A stretch of 64,000 nt of DNA from Staphylococcus ratti (GCF_020883535.1 NZ_CP086654.1:868001-932000), one strand, 5' to 3'. Numbered from the stretch's first letter, positions 45,888 to 54,675 are shown. Translations and numbers: made by a program. The notes: generated from the letters alone by a model not told the origin.

Positions 45888-46931
45888 ATGGTTATACCGT
45901 TTAATGACACGATATTAAAAGCGATAAAAGGGGAACAAGTCACACATACGCCGGTGTGGTTTATGCGTCAAGCAGGGCGTTCACAACCTGAATATCGAAA
46001 ATTAAAAGAAAAATATTCATTATTTGAAATTACGCATCAGCCTGAACTGTGTGCCTATGTTACATCTTTACCTGTAGAACAATATGACACAGACGCTGCT
46101 GTTTTATATAAAGATATTATGACACCACTTAAAGCGATTGGTGTAGATGTAGAGATTCAATCTGGTATAGGACCTGTTATTTCAAATCCTATTAAACAAA
46201 TGTCAGATGTCGAAAGTTTAGGACACATTGATCCTAAGCGAGATGTACCGTATGTATTAGATACGATTAAATTATTAACTCAGGAAAAATTAAATGTGCC
46301 GCTTATCGGATTTACAGGGGCACCATTTACATTGGCGAGTTACATGATTGAAGGAGGACCTTCAAAAAATTACAATAAAACTAAAGCGCTTATGTACAGT
46401 GATGAAGCAACGTGGTTTAAGTTGATGGATACACTTGCTGAAATGTCAGTGACTTACGTTGGTGCTCAAGTAGAAGCGGGAGCGCAATTAATTCAAGTGT
46501 TCGATTCATGGGTAGGTATTTTGAATAAAGCTGATTATGACTACTATATTCAGCCTTGCATGGATAAATTAATTTCTGGGATCAAATCTTATAATGTACC
46601 AGTCATATTATTTGGCGTAGGGGCAAGCCATTTAATTACGTCGTGGAATCAACTGCCAATTGATGTTTTAGGTTTAGATTGGAGAACATCTATTCAACAA
46701 GCAGGTCAATTGGGCGTATCAAAGGCGGTACAAGGTAATCTTGATCCAAGTATTTTACTTGCACCTTGGGAGGTTATTGAAGCACGATTGAAGCCAATCT
46801 TAGACCAAGGATTAAACCATGGTAAGTATATTTTTAATTTAGGTCACGGTGTATTTCCTGAAGTTAAACCAGAAACATTACAACGTGTATCAAAATTTGT
46901 ACATGATTATACAGGGGAAAAATTAAAATAG
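45888..46931 (+). CDS. hemE: Uroporphyrinogen decarboxylase
   Basis: 347 residues from ATG 45888 (aaggagg 6 bases upstream; an ORF start at 45807 has no site). Makes coproporphyrinogen III from uroporphyrinogen III in the cytosol. Signature [17 protein letters not shown] at the N-terminus, [13 protein letters not shown], and the conserved Asp/Tyr/His positions are intact. First gene of hemEHY. Confidence 0.97.
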   Translation: MVIPFNDTILKAIKGEQVTHTPVWFMRQAGRSQPEYRKLKEKYSLFEITHQPELCAYVTSLPVEQYDTDAAVLYKDIMTPLKAIGVDVEIQSGIGPVISNPIKQMSDVESLGHIDPKRDVPYVLDTIKLLTQEKLNVPLIGFTGAPFTLASYMIEGGPSKNYNKTKALMYSDEATWFKLMDTLAEMSVTYVGAQVEAGAQLIQVFDSWVGILNKADYDYYIQPCMDKLISGIKSYNVPVILFGVGASHLITSWNQLPIDVLGLDWRTSIQQAGQLGVSKAVQGNLDPSILLAPWEVIEARLKPILDQGLNHGKYIFNLGHGVFPEVKPETLQRVSKFVHDYTGEKLK

Positions 46932-46953
46932 AGTTGAAAAAGGACGGATTTGG

Positions 46954-47877
46954 ATGAAAAAAGAAGTCGGTTTACTAGTGATGGCGTATGGAACACCGTA
47001 TCAAAAAAGTGATATCGAGCCGTATTATACAGACATACGTCGCGGTCGCAAGCCTAGCGAGGAAGAGTTGAACGATCTCATTTCTCGTTATGAAGCTATC
47101 GGGGGGCTTTCACCACTTGCGAAAATTACAGAGCGTCAAGCTGAAGTGATAAGAGATACTCTAAACGAGCATTATGAAGCAGTTACATTCAAATTATATA
47201 TTGGTCTTAAACATATTCATCCTTTTATCGAAGATGCAGTGACAAAAATGAATCAAGACGGTATTACTGAAGCGGTGACGGTTGTATTGGCGCCGCATTA
47301 TTCCAACTTTTCTATAGGCGCATATAATAAACGAGCAGATGAAAAAGCAGCCGAATTTGGCATTCAACTTCATCATGTTCAACGCTATTACAATCAACCA
47401 AAGTTTACAGAGTATTGGACGATGCGTGTTAATGAAATATTGGCGAATATTCCACAAAGTGAACACGATAAAACGATGTTAGTCGTTTCAGCACATAGTT
47501 TACCTGAAAGAATGATTAAAGAAAGTAATGATCCGTATCCGTCTGAATTAGCGGAAACAGCAAAAGCTTTACAGACGCAATCAGCAATTCATCACGTTGC
47601 GACAGGTTGGCAATCAGAAGGGAATACAGGGACACCATGGTTAGGGCCAGATGTTCAAGATTTAACACGCGAACTTTATCAAAAGGGTAAATATCAACAT
47701 TTTATTTATGCACCTGTAGGGTTTGTTGCCGAGCATTTAGAAGTCCTTTATGATAACGATTACGAATGTAAACGGGTATGCGATGAAGTAGGCGCTATTT
47801 ATCACCGACCACCGATGCCTGATACACATCCACTTTTTATCGGTGCGATTGTGGATGAAATTACAAATTTGTATTAG
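46954..47877 (+). CDS. hemH: Coproporphyrin ferrochelatase (HemH/CpfC)
   Basis: 307 residues. Inserts Fe2+ into coproporphyrin III in the Gram-positive heme route. Conserved His in SAHSLPERM (about 182) and Glu in the GFVAEHLEVLYD block; N-terminal MAYGTP and GGLSPL. Site aaggacgg before ATG; hemY follows after 14 bases. Confidence 0.96.
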   Translation: MKKEVGLLVMAYGTPYQKSDIEPYYTDIRRGRKPSEEELNDLISRYEAIGGLSPLAKITERQAEVIRDTLNEHYEAVTFKLYIGLKHIHPFIEDAVTKMNQDGITEAVTVVLAPHYSNFSIGAYNKRADEKAAEFGIQLHHVQRYYNQPKFTEYWTMRVNEILANIPQSEHDKTMLVVSAHSLPERMIKESNDPYPSELAETAKALQTQSAIHHVATGWQSEGNTGTPWLGPDVQDLTRELYQKGKYQHFIYAPVGFVAEHLEVLYDNDYECKRVCDEVGAIYHRPPMPDTHPLFIGAIVDEITNLY

Positions 47878-47891
47878 AAAGTGTGAACCAT

Positions 47892-49289
47892 ATGACTAAA
47901 GTTGCGATTATAGGCGCAGGAATTACGGGCTTATCGAGTGCATATTTTATCAAAAAGCATTATCCTCACATAGACGTAACGGTTTACGAATCGACTGATC
48001 AACCAGGGGGAAAAATAAAAACCATAGAGCGTGACGGTTACACGATTGAATTAGGGCCAGAATCTTATCTTGGTCGTAAAACAATTATGACAGAACTTGC
48101 CAAAGATATTGGTATACCGGATGAAGACATTATTACGAATAAAACAGGACAATCCTATATTTATGCACGCAATCAACTTTTTCCAATTCCTGGCGGCTCA
48201 ATACTAGGCATACCTACAGACTTAAAGCCGTTTATGACAACAAAATTAATTTCTTTTAAAGGGAAATTACGCGCATTAAAAGATTTGAAGCGCAAACCAA
48301 TGGCTATGGATGAAGATATGTCGGTAGGTGCTTTTTTTAGATATCGCTTAGGAGATGAAATTTTAGAAAACTTAATAGAACCTTTACTAAGTGGTATTTA
48401 TGGCACAAATATTGATGAATTAAGTTTAATGAGCACTTTTCCAAACTTTAAAACGTTAGAAGAGACACACGGAAGTATTATCAAAGGCATGCAGAAAGTG
48501 CGATTAGAACGTGAAAAAAAAGAAAACCATAATTCTGAAGGTCCACAAGGCCAATTTAAACAATTTCGACATGGTCTTTTTCATTTTATTAAACAACTAG
48601 AATTATGGTTAAAGCGTCATGATGTTCAATTTAAATATAAAACATCTGTTACGGATTTAATTGCTGAACAAAAAGGTTACTATGTAGAAACAAATACAGA
48701 AAGCAATACCTTTTATAATGGTGTGATTGTAGCAACACCGCATCAAGTATTCCATCAATGGTTTGATACAGATCCAGGCTTTGATTACTTTAAACAACTC
48801 GAAGCCTCTTCCGTAGCAACAATTGTTTTTGCGTTTGATGAAAAAAACATCGAAAACACACATAATGGAACGGGGTTCGTAATTGCCAGAACAAGCGATA
48901 CGGCTATAACAGCATGTACATGGACAACAAAAAAATGGCCGCATACGACACCGAAAGGTAAGGTGCTTATTCGTGCATACATCGGTAAACCAGGCGATGA
49001 TATTGTCGAAACACATACGGATCAAGAATTGATTGATATTGCGCGTAAAGACTTATCTCAAATGATGACATTTTACGGTGAACCAGATTTTACAATAGTC
49101 AATAAAATGCCGCATGCAAGTCCGCAATACCATGTAGGTCACATAAACCAAATCAAGAAAATTCAAGAACATATATATAAAGAATATCCGCACCTTCAAA
49201 TTACGGGCGCGCCATTTGAAGCGGTGGGATTACCGGACTGTATTCAACAAGCACAAGATGCGGTAGAAAGACTTATCCCTAGAATTTAA
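47892..49289 (+). CDS. hemY: Coproporphyrinogen III oxidase (HemY/CgoX)
   Basis: 465 residues from ATG 47892; a GTG at 47883 is possible but lies too close to the weak site. FAD-binding AIIGAGITGLSSAYF with GGKIKT, then ELGPESY, and the C-terminal TGAPFEAVGLPDCI motif. Oxidises coproporphyrinogen III to coproporphyrin III, feeding HemH. HemQ, the last enzyme, is not in the window. Confidence 0.95.
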   Translation: MTKVAIIGAGITGLSSAYFIKKHYPHIDVTVYESTDQPGGKIKTIERDGYTIELGPESYLGRKTIMTELAKDIGIPDEDIITNKTGQSYIYARNQLFPIPGGSILGIPTDLKPFMTTKLISFKGKLRALKDLKRKPMAMDEDMSVGAFFRYRLGDEILENLIEPLLSGIYGTNIDELSLMSTFPNFKTLEETHGSIIKGMQKVRLEREKKENHNSEGPQGQFKQFRHGLFHFIKQLELWLKRHDVQFKYKTSVTDLIAEQKGYYVETNTESNTFYNGVIVATPHQVFHQWFDTDPGFDYFKQLEASSVATIVFAFDEKNIENTHNGTGFVIARTSDTAITACTWTTKKWPHTTPKGKVLIRAYIGKPGDDIVETHTDQELIDIARKDLSQMMTFYGEPDFTIVNKMPHASPQYHVGHINQIKKIQEHIYKEYPHLQITGAPFEAVGLPDCIQQAQDAVERLIPRI

Positions 49290-49521
49290 ATTTAAGCGCG
49301 TTGTGTAATGAGCAAGGCTTGATACGCTTGTTTAAAGTCTTGCTTATTTATATTTTCATAAAGTAGTACTAAAACGTATGCATCGGTTAATAAACTAAGC
49401 GCTATTTTTTAAAGTGATTACTTCAAACAGAGTATTAAGAATTTTTTATCGCTCGTTTTGGATTAAATCCCAAACGCTTGTGGTTTAAATTTGATTAAGT
49501 ATTAAAAAGGAGATGACTTGA

Positions 49522-50076
49522 ATGACACACGTCTATATTGCACATGGTTACCAAGCAGATGAAAATCAACATTGGTTTCAATGGTTAAAAAATGCTTTAG
49601 AACTTGAAGGGCATGATGTCACAATTGTTAAGTTTCCTAATCCAGATACACCGAGAGTAGAAGAATGGTTAGAGGCTATGCAACAACAAGTGACACATGT
49701 TAACAGTGATACACTTTTTGTCGCGCATAGTTTAGGTGCAATCACGACTTTGAAATTTATTAATGATTTAGATATCCCTTTAATTGGAGGAATTGCAATT
49801 ATTTCAGGTTTTAAAGATGAATTAGAACAACTTCCAGAATTAGATGAATTTGTAAATCAAACGATTGATTATGACACACTTAAAGTAAAGCTGAATTATT
49901 GTTTTTGTATTGCAGCTAAAGATGACTATATTGTTCCGTATGCTTATACACAACATTTAAGTAATGTTTTAGATGCCAAATTGTATACGATTGAAAAAGG
50001 TGGCCATTTTTGTGAGGTAGATGGCTATGACACCTTTAATTATCTTAAACAGAAAATCATTTTAAAATTAGACTGA
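49522..50076 (+). CDS. RBBP9/YdeN-type alpha/beta hydrolase
   Basis: 184 residues. Small serine hydrolase family: AHGYQADENQHW at the N-terminus, nucleophile motif AHSLGA near residue 75, Asp in AAKDDYIVPY, His in EKGGHFCE. Full family length, cytosolic. Substrate unknown. Site aaggaga 9 bases before ATG 49522. Sits between hemY and the tRNA cluster, as in other staphylococci. Confidence 0.9.
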   Translation: MTHVYIAHGYQADENQHWFQWLKNALELEGHDVTIVKFPNPDTPRVEEWLEAMQQQVTHVNSDTLFVAHSLGAITTLKFINDLDIPLIGGIAIISGFKDELEQLPELDEFVNQTIDYDTLKVKLNYCFCIAAKDDYIVPYAYTQHLSNVLDAKLYTIEKGGHFCEVDGYDTFNYLKQKIILKLD

Positions 50077-50173
50077 TAGGGCATTGAGAGATGAAAATGA
50101 TATGATTCGAAACGAATTGAGAAGTTTTTACTACATAGGGGATGAAATTACACATTTTCTTTGTGAAAAAGCG

Positions 50174-50202
50174 TTGACCTTTTAAAGAACTAAATATATA
50201 CT
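50174..50202 (+). promoter_or_regulatory. Upstream sigma-A promoter of the tRNA cluster
   Basis: TTGACC, 17-base spacer, TATACT. About 200 bases before the first tRNA and 170 bases before a second promoter; either a P1 of a tandem pair or the promoter of a small RNA at about 50208-50340. The remaining 50077-50401 holds no ORF. Confidence 0.6.
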
Positions 50203-50343
50203 AAGAAAGTCTTAAGCGTTCAAACGCAGTAAGGCTTAGGTCAACCGATTAAGGTAAGGGTTTGAAGCAATGGTACGAATTGAAAAATTGCAAAAGACAC
50301 CATTTATTTTCCTTAACAATTTTAAAATAAATTTAAAAAAACG

Positions 50344-50372
50344 TTGACATTCATTACGAAAATTGGTACTAT
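50344..50372 (+). promoter_or_regulatory. Main promoter of the second tRNA cluster
   Basis: Consensus TTGACA, 17-base spacer, TACTAT, 30 bases before the first tRNA. Confidence 0.85.
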
Positions 50373-50401
50373 TAAAAGGTAGCCGATTTTAATAATATTA
50401 C

Positions 50402-50475
<74 letters not shown>

Positions 50476-50483
50476 TAGTTTTA

Positions 50484-50560
50484 GGTCCCGTAGTGGAGCG
50501 GTTTAACACGCCTGCCTGTCACGCAGGAGATCGCGGGTTCGATTCCCGTCGGGACCGCCA
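50484..50560 (+). tRNA. tRNA-Asp(GTC), copy 2
   Basis: Same sequence as 2921-2997, CCA encoded. Confidence 0.96.
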
Positions 50561-50569
50561 TTATAATAT

Positions 50570-50642
50570 GGTTCAGTAGCTCAGTCGGTAGAGCAAAGGA
50601 CTGAAAATCCTTGTGTCGGCGGTTCGATTCCGTCCTGAACCA
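50570..50642 (+). tRNA. tRNA-Phe(GAA), copy 2
   Basis: Body identical to 3012-3084 but without the encoded CCA. Confidence 0.96.
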
Positions 50643-50653
50643 CTTTCAATCAC

Positions 50654-50727
50654 GGCGGTTGTGGCGAAGTGGTTAACGCATCGGATTGTGGTTCCGACAT
50701 TCGTGGGTTCGATTCCCATCAGCCGCC
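50654..50727 (+). tRNA. tRNA-His(GTG), copy 2
   Basis: G(-1) present; one base in the acceptor stem differs from 3352-3425 (CAGCCGC, giving a T-G pair). Confidence 0.95.
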
Positions 50728-50740
50728 CTTATCGTGAAAT

Positions 50741-50814
50741 GCGGGTGTAGTTTAATGGCAAAACCTCAGCCTTCCAAGCTGATGTTGTGGGTTCGATTCC
50801 CATCACCCGCTCCA
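50741..50814 (+). tRNA. tRNA-Gly(TCC), proteinogenic
   Basis: Loop cttccaa. The D-loop keeps GG and the T-loop is ttcgatt, in contrast to the three cell-wall tRNA-Gly(TCC) at 3612-3878. CCA encoded. Confidence 0.95.
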
Positions 50815-50824
50815 TTTTTATTAA

Positions 50825-50899
50825 TCCACAGTAGCTCAGTGGTAGAGCTATCGGCTGTTAACCGATCGGTCGTAGGTTCGAGTCCTACCTGTGGAGCCA
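50825..50899 (+). tRNA. tRNA-Asn(GTT)
   Basis: Acceptor TCCACAG/CTGTGGA, loop ctgttaa, CCA encoded. Confidence 0.96.
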
Positions 50900-50900
50900 C

Positions 50901-50972
50901 GGCCCCTTGGTCAAGCGGTTAAGACACCGCCCTTTCACGGCGGTAACACGGGTTCGAGTCCCGTAGGGGTCA
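50901..50972 (+). tRNA. tRNA-Glu(TTC)
   Basis: Acceptor GGCCCCT/AGGGGTC, loop ctttcac. Also the carrier of Glu for heme synthesis via GlnRS-independent GtrA; hemEHY lies just upstream. Confidence 0.95.
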
Positions 50973-50974
50973 TC

Positions 50975-51010
50975 AAATCAGAAGTGAAACATCGCTTCTG
51001 ATTTTTTATT
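50975..51010 (+). terminator. Terminator inside the tRNA cluster
   Basis: aaatcagaag/cttctgattt hairpin with T-run between tRNA-Glu and tRNA-Ser; it may reduce read-through into tRNA-Ser. Confidence 0.85.
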
Positions 51011-51019
51011 TTATATTTT

Positions 51020-51108
51020 GGAGAGTTGTCCGAGTTGGCCGAAGGAGCACGCCTGGAAAGTGTGTAGGCGCCACAAGCGTCTCGAGGGTTCGAATCCCTC
51101 ACTCTCCG
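51020..51108 (+). tRNA. tRNA-Ser(GGA)
   Basis: Class II, acceptor GGAGAGT/ACTCTCC, loop ctggaaa. Its 3' end is followed by integrase remnants, so it is the likely attachment site of a past insertion; in S. aureus the vSa-beta island lies beyond the same tRNA. Confidence 0.95.
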
Positions 51109-51151
51109 TTTTTTTGAAAGTATCTGTTAATATTTGATAAGTTAAATTGCT

Positions 51152-51184
51152 AAGAAACGTTGATATTACGGCGTTTCTTTTTAT
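51152..51184 (+). terminator. Terminator after tRNA-Ser
   Basis: aagaaacg/cgtttctt hairpin with T-rich tail. Confidence 0.75.
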
Positions 51185-51302
51185 TTTTGTAAATAACTGT
51201 AAATATTCGTTTCTTTTTATTTTGGCCACATCATGGTCACGAAAAGTGATTTTTTATCTCAAATAGATTTCTGGTCACAAGCTGTGACCAAGTTTCTTTG
51301 AA

Positions 51303-51430
51303 TCACATGCTACGCAAGGCTTTCAATGTTTTGTTTTCTTCTTCACTTTTTCTTTCTTCTAATAAATGACTATACGTCGATAGGGTGGTAGTATTGTCTG
51401 CATGTCCTATCCATTCCTTCTCAAAAAAAG
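51303..51430 (-). pseudogene. Tyrosine integrase, C-terminal remnant
   Basis: Minus-strand frame ending at 51303 reads WIGHADNTTTLSTYSHLL then a charged tail EERKSEEENKTLKALRSM. This is the end of a phage/island tyrosine recombinase including the catalytic Tyr (STYSHLL). Everything upstream of about 51430 is missing, replaced by a terminator and the lipoprotein gene. It lies 190 bases from tRNA-Ser with the C-terminus facing the tRNA, the normal orientation of an integrase at its attL/attR. Confidence 0.85.
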
Positions 51431-51463
51431 TAAAAAATAATAAGGGTACGGTGAGGTACCCAT
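51430..51463 (-). terminator. Terminator of the first lipoprotein gene
   Basis: On the minus strand gggtac/gtaccc stem followed by ttattatttttt. Confidence 0.75.
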
Positions 51464-51527
51464 TAAAATGTATTTATTAATAGTGGTGGAAAATTTGTGA
51501 GAATGCTTACACTTTTGTGATTGCTTT

Positions 51528-51932
51528 TTAATTTGTCACTTCGGCGCCGGGTTCTATTCCATTTTCAATCTGTTCTTTTTGGCCTTGTTTATATTTTTCG
51601 TATTCAGCTTGTTGTTCTTGTTCAGTCCAACCTGGCGATACAACATGATCATCATTTAGATTAGTATTTGCTTGATTATCATTTGGTTGTTGAACAGGTT
51701 GATTTTGTAAATTTTGCTGTTGATTATTTTGTGTATTATATTCTTGCGTATTCTCATTATTTACTTCATTAGACTTCTCATTTTGTTCATTATTTTCATT
51801 TGATCGTTTCTTATTTTTATCTTTTTGTTCTTGTTTTGGTTCACTTTTTTTATCGTCTTTCTTGTTTTCGTCATTTCCACATGCGCTCAAAATAAACAAA
51901 CATGCAATTAAGGTAAATAAAACTTTTTTCAT
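51528..51932 (-). CDS. Prophage-type lipoprotein 1
   Basis: 134 residues. Signal and lipobox ILSAC with lipid Cys18, then a very hydrophilic Asn/Gln/Lys low-complexity linker (about 25-95) and a short C-terminal part (PGWTEQEQQAEYEKYKQGQ). Site aaaggag before ATG 51932. Lipoproteins at this place, between int and the repressor, often act in superinfection exclusion (Ltp type); that role is inference. Paralogous in layout to the next gene. A run of eight G at 51962-51969 lies just upstream. Confidence 0.75.
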   Translation of the reverse strand: MKKVLFTLIACLFILSACGNDENKKDDKKSEPKQEQKDKNKKRSNENNEQNEKSNEVNNENTQEYNTQNNQQQNLQNQPVQQPNDNQANTNLNDDHVVSPGWTEQEQQAEYEKYKQGQKEQIENGIEPGAEVTN

Positions 51933-52023
51933 AATAAAAACTCCTTTATAATTTTATAAAAGGGGGGGGAGGAACGCCTCATATAATTGATGCTAATTTT
52001 AACCCTTCAGATTCTGATGATCT

Positions 52024-52455
52024 TTACTGTTGTTCTATTATAGCTGCTTCTTCTTCAGGGGGAAGCGCTTCACCGACTTCGCTTTCATTAATGTTTCTGT
52101 TTTCCTCTAATATTCTTTCGACTTCATCATAATCAATCATTCCTACATCACCATTAGGAATACCTGTATAACCTTCTTTCTTTGCAACTTCTGCGTTAGC
52201 ACGCATTTGTTCTTCGTAAGTGATCTCTTGTTGAGGTGATTGTTGCTGTTCTGTTTGTACACTTGATGGCTCTTCATTTGTAACTTTTTGTTCGACTTCG
52301 TTTTCTTTTGCATTTTGTTTTAGCTTATTTTTTTCGACTTTCTTTCCTTTTGATTTAGTTTCTTTTTTAGTTTCTTCTTTTTTATCATCATCTCCACACG
52401 CTGATAGTAATAAAGCCGATGATAATAAAACTGTAATTATTTTTTTAAAATTCAC
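52024..52455 (-). CDS. Prophage-type lipoprotein 2
   Basis: 143 residues from GTG 52455, chosen because the site aagggga stands 8 bases upstream; the ATG at 52464 directly abuts that site. Lipobox LLSAC, Lys/Glu-rich linker, and a C-terminal domain with YEEQMRANAEVAKKEGYTGIPNG-like sequence (shown in part) and an acidic end. This module is found in staphylococcal phage lipoproteins near int. Intact although its neighbours are broken. Confidence 0.72.
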   Translation of the reverse strand: MNFKKIITVLLSSALLLSACGDDDKKEETKKETKSKGKKVEKNKLKQNAKENEVEQKVTNEEPSSVQTEQQQSPQQEITYEEQMRANAEVAKKEGYTGIPNGDVGMIDYDEVERILEENRNINESEVGEALPPEEEAAIIEQQ

Positions 52456-52468
52456 TTTTTTCATCCCC

Positions 52469-52932
52469 TTAATTAATATTTTTATATTTAAAAACTCTCA
52501 GTAGTTCAAATTGTATTAAATAGTCACCACTAAAAGTACTTAAACCGTATTTACGTTTATAAAGTTCAATACAATCTAGTACGTGACCTTCTGTAACTTC
52601 AAAAAATTAGCAAGCTCATACAAATTATGTATACCATTCATAAAAGCATCAATTATACCCTCTAAAGGTATTGAAGTTTCATAAGAATGCCGTCTTGCGT
52701 AGTTTTTGAATTTCCCATTATTAAATTGAGAGAGGTCAACTATATTGCCTTGAATCAATTTGTGATGTGCAAGTTCTTCGAAAAGACTTTAAGTTTTTTG
52801 TCTTTCTGGTAAATCACGTTTTATTAAAATTAAATCACCTAACCAAACTCCTTGTAAATCCTCTGGGAGTATGTCCGACTCTCTCACTTCGATATAATCA
52901 TGTTGTGCTAAAGTTTCTTCATATAATCCCAT
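52469..52932 (-). pseudogene. ImmA/IrrE-type metallopeptidase, broken
   Basis: Minus-strand reading from ATG 52932 (aaaggg 8 bases upstream) gives GLYEETLAQHDYIEV...LPERQKT, then an in-frame TAA. It continues with SLFEELAHHKLIQGNI (metal-site remnant), ARRHSYETSIPLEGIIDAF and NLYELANF. A one-base deletion in a T-run (six T where seven are needed, about 52606) shifts the frame before EVTEGHVLDCIELY. Family: phage ImmA-like peptidase that inactivates the CI-like repressor, encoded just upstream, as expected. Two independent lesions. Confidence 0.85.
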
Positions 52933-52944
52933 TCCAAACACCCT

Positions 52945-53219
52945 TTATTTGCGTTTGCTTCTAATAAAATCTGCTTTATCTAAAACACGTGGCCACTCTT
53001 CGTCAGTTAATTCACCTTCAAGATGAGCTACACGATGCTGTGGTTGTGCGTATTGTTCACTTTTTTCAAAATCAAGTAAATATTCCGTACTGATACCAAG
53101 AGCTTTTGCAAAATCTTCGCACGGTTTAAAGGGAACTCTCTAGTTGAGTTTAAATAACGTTATCCAGCAGATATAGCAACTCCTACATGACGAGCTAAAT
53201 CACTAAGTGACATATTTCA
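52945..53219 (-). pseudogene. Phage CI-like repressor, broken
   Basis: From about 53212 the minus strand reads MSLSDLARHVGVAISAG, an in-frame TAA, RYLNSTREFPLNRA, then a frameshift and FAKALGISTEYLLDFE, and ends HLEGELTDEEWPRVLDKAD plus FIRSKRK. This is the helix-turn-helix and short C-terminus of staphylococcal phage CI-like repressors. Two lesions. Divergent from the gene at 53358, as at a lysogeny switch. Confidence 0.85.
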
Positions 53220-53291
53220 TTCTCTCAATGTTGTCTCAATTATTGTGATGATTTTTCACGCTCTAGTATCTCAGAACTCAATAATTATTCT

Positions 53292-53307
53292 TAATTGTGA
53301 ACAATTA
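53292..53307. promoter_or_regulatory. Palindromic operator candidate at the lysogeny switch
   Basis: Perfect 16-base palindrome taattgt-ga-acaatta in the intergenic region between the broken repressor and the divergent broken gene, where CI/Cro operators are expected. Confidence 0.5.
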
Positions 53308-53357
53308 GATTATAACGATGTTTTTGCAATAGTACAATATATGAGTAGAAACCTTTT

Positions 53358-53669
53358 TTGGAGGAAATATACTTATCTAAACTAACTCTTCTTTATAAGT
53401 CCGATATAACGATTAATAATAATGCAGTTGATTTAGTAATTAATAAATTTATTCAAAGTAAAATCTACAAGGTTGGGATGGTGGCTAATAGTTATGTATT
53501 CGCGTCTAATGATATTGAAAGAATCGCAGTAACACCTAGTGAATTCTAGTGTGAAGTTAAGATTGTCGAAATTTTTAATTTGTACGATGAGGCAGTTAAA
53601 TATGATGTGAAGAATAATTTGTTTGGTGCTTTAAAAACAATAGGTGAACAAATTATTAGTACAGTTAAA
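53358..53669 (+). pseudogene. Unrecognised gene at the Cro side, broken by TAG
   Basis: Reading frame LSKLTLLYKSDITINNNA...IAVTPSEF stops at TAG 53547-53549, but the same frame continues (CEVKIVEIFNLYDEAVKYD...IISTVK) to 53669. The original start seems lost: the ribosome site ttttggagg is present but no ATG/GTG follows at good spacing. About 103 codons in all. Phage-switch position suggests an early gene; family not recognised. Confidence 0.65.
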
Positions 53670-53943
53670 TAGGATTATCTAGACACTTTTGGTGGATTAG
53701 TTTTAAATAATAAGTACTAGGTTTAATGAAAACGTGCGTTTATTTCATTGTTTGTAATACTGAAGATAAAGCTGAAAAATTAAGAACGAGAAGTAGCAAA
53801 TGGATATAGTAAAGATTAGGGGGGAGAACTATTATATTTACGAAGTTTCATTAAGCGTTCTATAATCCAATTTAAAGATAAATTTAAAATTATTTATTAG
53901 TATGTTAAATTAAATAATAGGGTATATGTTTGAGAGAGAATAG
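53670..53943. other. Non-coding stretch between decayed genes
   Basis: Only short frames broken by stops (for example MKTCVYFIVCNTEDKAEK from 53728). Probably more gene debris; nothing assignable. Confidence 0.45.
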
Positions 53944-54466
53944 ATGCGCATGAAGAAATTTTCTAAAATTATAGCATTATTATCATCTGTAATTGTATCA
54001 GAAGTAGTGTTAGTGTATGGAGGTCAGGTTAATGCGGCTACGATTTCTCAAAAACAATTTGAAAATGAACAACAAGAGTATATAAAATTCAAAGAAGCAT
54101 AGATTAAAGCAATTGAAACCACACCTTCTAGTGAATTTATAGACCCGCCTGTTAAAGAAAAATATAAGAAAAACAGAAGAATGAGGAAAATTACTTTAAC
54201 AGCAAAAGCTGCTGCTAAAGCTATGCAAGCGCTTATGAAAAAATGGCTAGAGCTGCATGGGATGCTGTTGTAAAAAAGTGGAAAACTCGACTGGAACGGA
54301 ATTAGTCATGTTTCATTATGCTAAAGTGACTCAGATTATAAATTTACTCGCTAATTCTCAAGAAAAAGCACAAACCGCTATTAGCAAAATTTTAGTTAAT
54401 AAGTTTGGGTTCAATCAAAATGTGGCTAATGCGGTAGCCTATACTTTTGTACTTATCGTTTTATAA
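53944..54466 (+). pseudogene. Secreted protein gene with hydrophobic tail, broken
   Basis: Starts with a signal peptide (MKKFSKIIALLSSVIVSEVV then GGQVNAATIS). An in-frame TAG follows about residue 52, then IKAIETTPSSEFIDPP and TAKAAAKAM. One frameshift near 54220 leads to SAYEKMARAAWDAVVKK and another near 54275 leads to ENSTGTELVMFHY...NVANAVAYTFVLIVL, to 54466. An Ala-rich helical domain and hydrophobic C-terminal end behind a signal peptide recall bacteriocin-like or pore-forming secreted proteins. Three lesions. It is followed 11 bases later by an intact two-TM protein. Confidence 0.7.
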
Positions 54467-54477
54467 AGGAGATTTTT

Positions 54478-54675
54478 ATGGAAAAACAAAAACATAACAT
54501 GCCTAAATCTCAACAGGTTTTACTAGCTATTATTATCGTTTTATTCATATTAGAAGTTTTACTGACTGTTTTTTTCGTTACTTTTAGCTCTCCTATATAT
54601 AAAGGAGTAAGTATAATTAATGGTATATTAATTACTATATTTTTAGTTAGACAAATAAAAAGAAAAGGGCTTTAG
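54478..54675 (+). CDS. Two-TM small protein after the broken secreted gene
   Basis: 65 residues, two hydrophobic helices (about 13-34 and 40-57), basic tail RQIKRKGL. Site aaaggag 7 bases before ATG 54478. Intact while the gene before it is broken, as would be kept if it gives immunity to a peptide made by siblings. That is inference; the sequence is not recognised. Confidence 0.65.
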   Translation: MEKQKHNMPKSQQVLLAIIIVLFILEVLLTVFFVTFSSPIYKGVSIINGILITIFLVRQIKRKGL

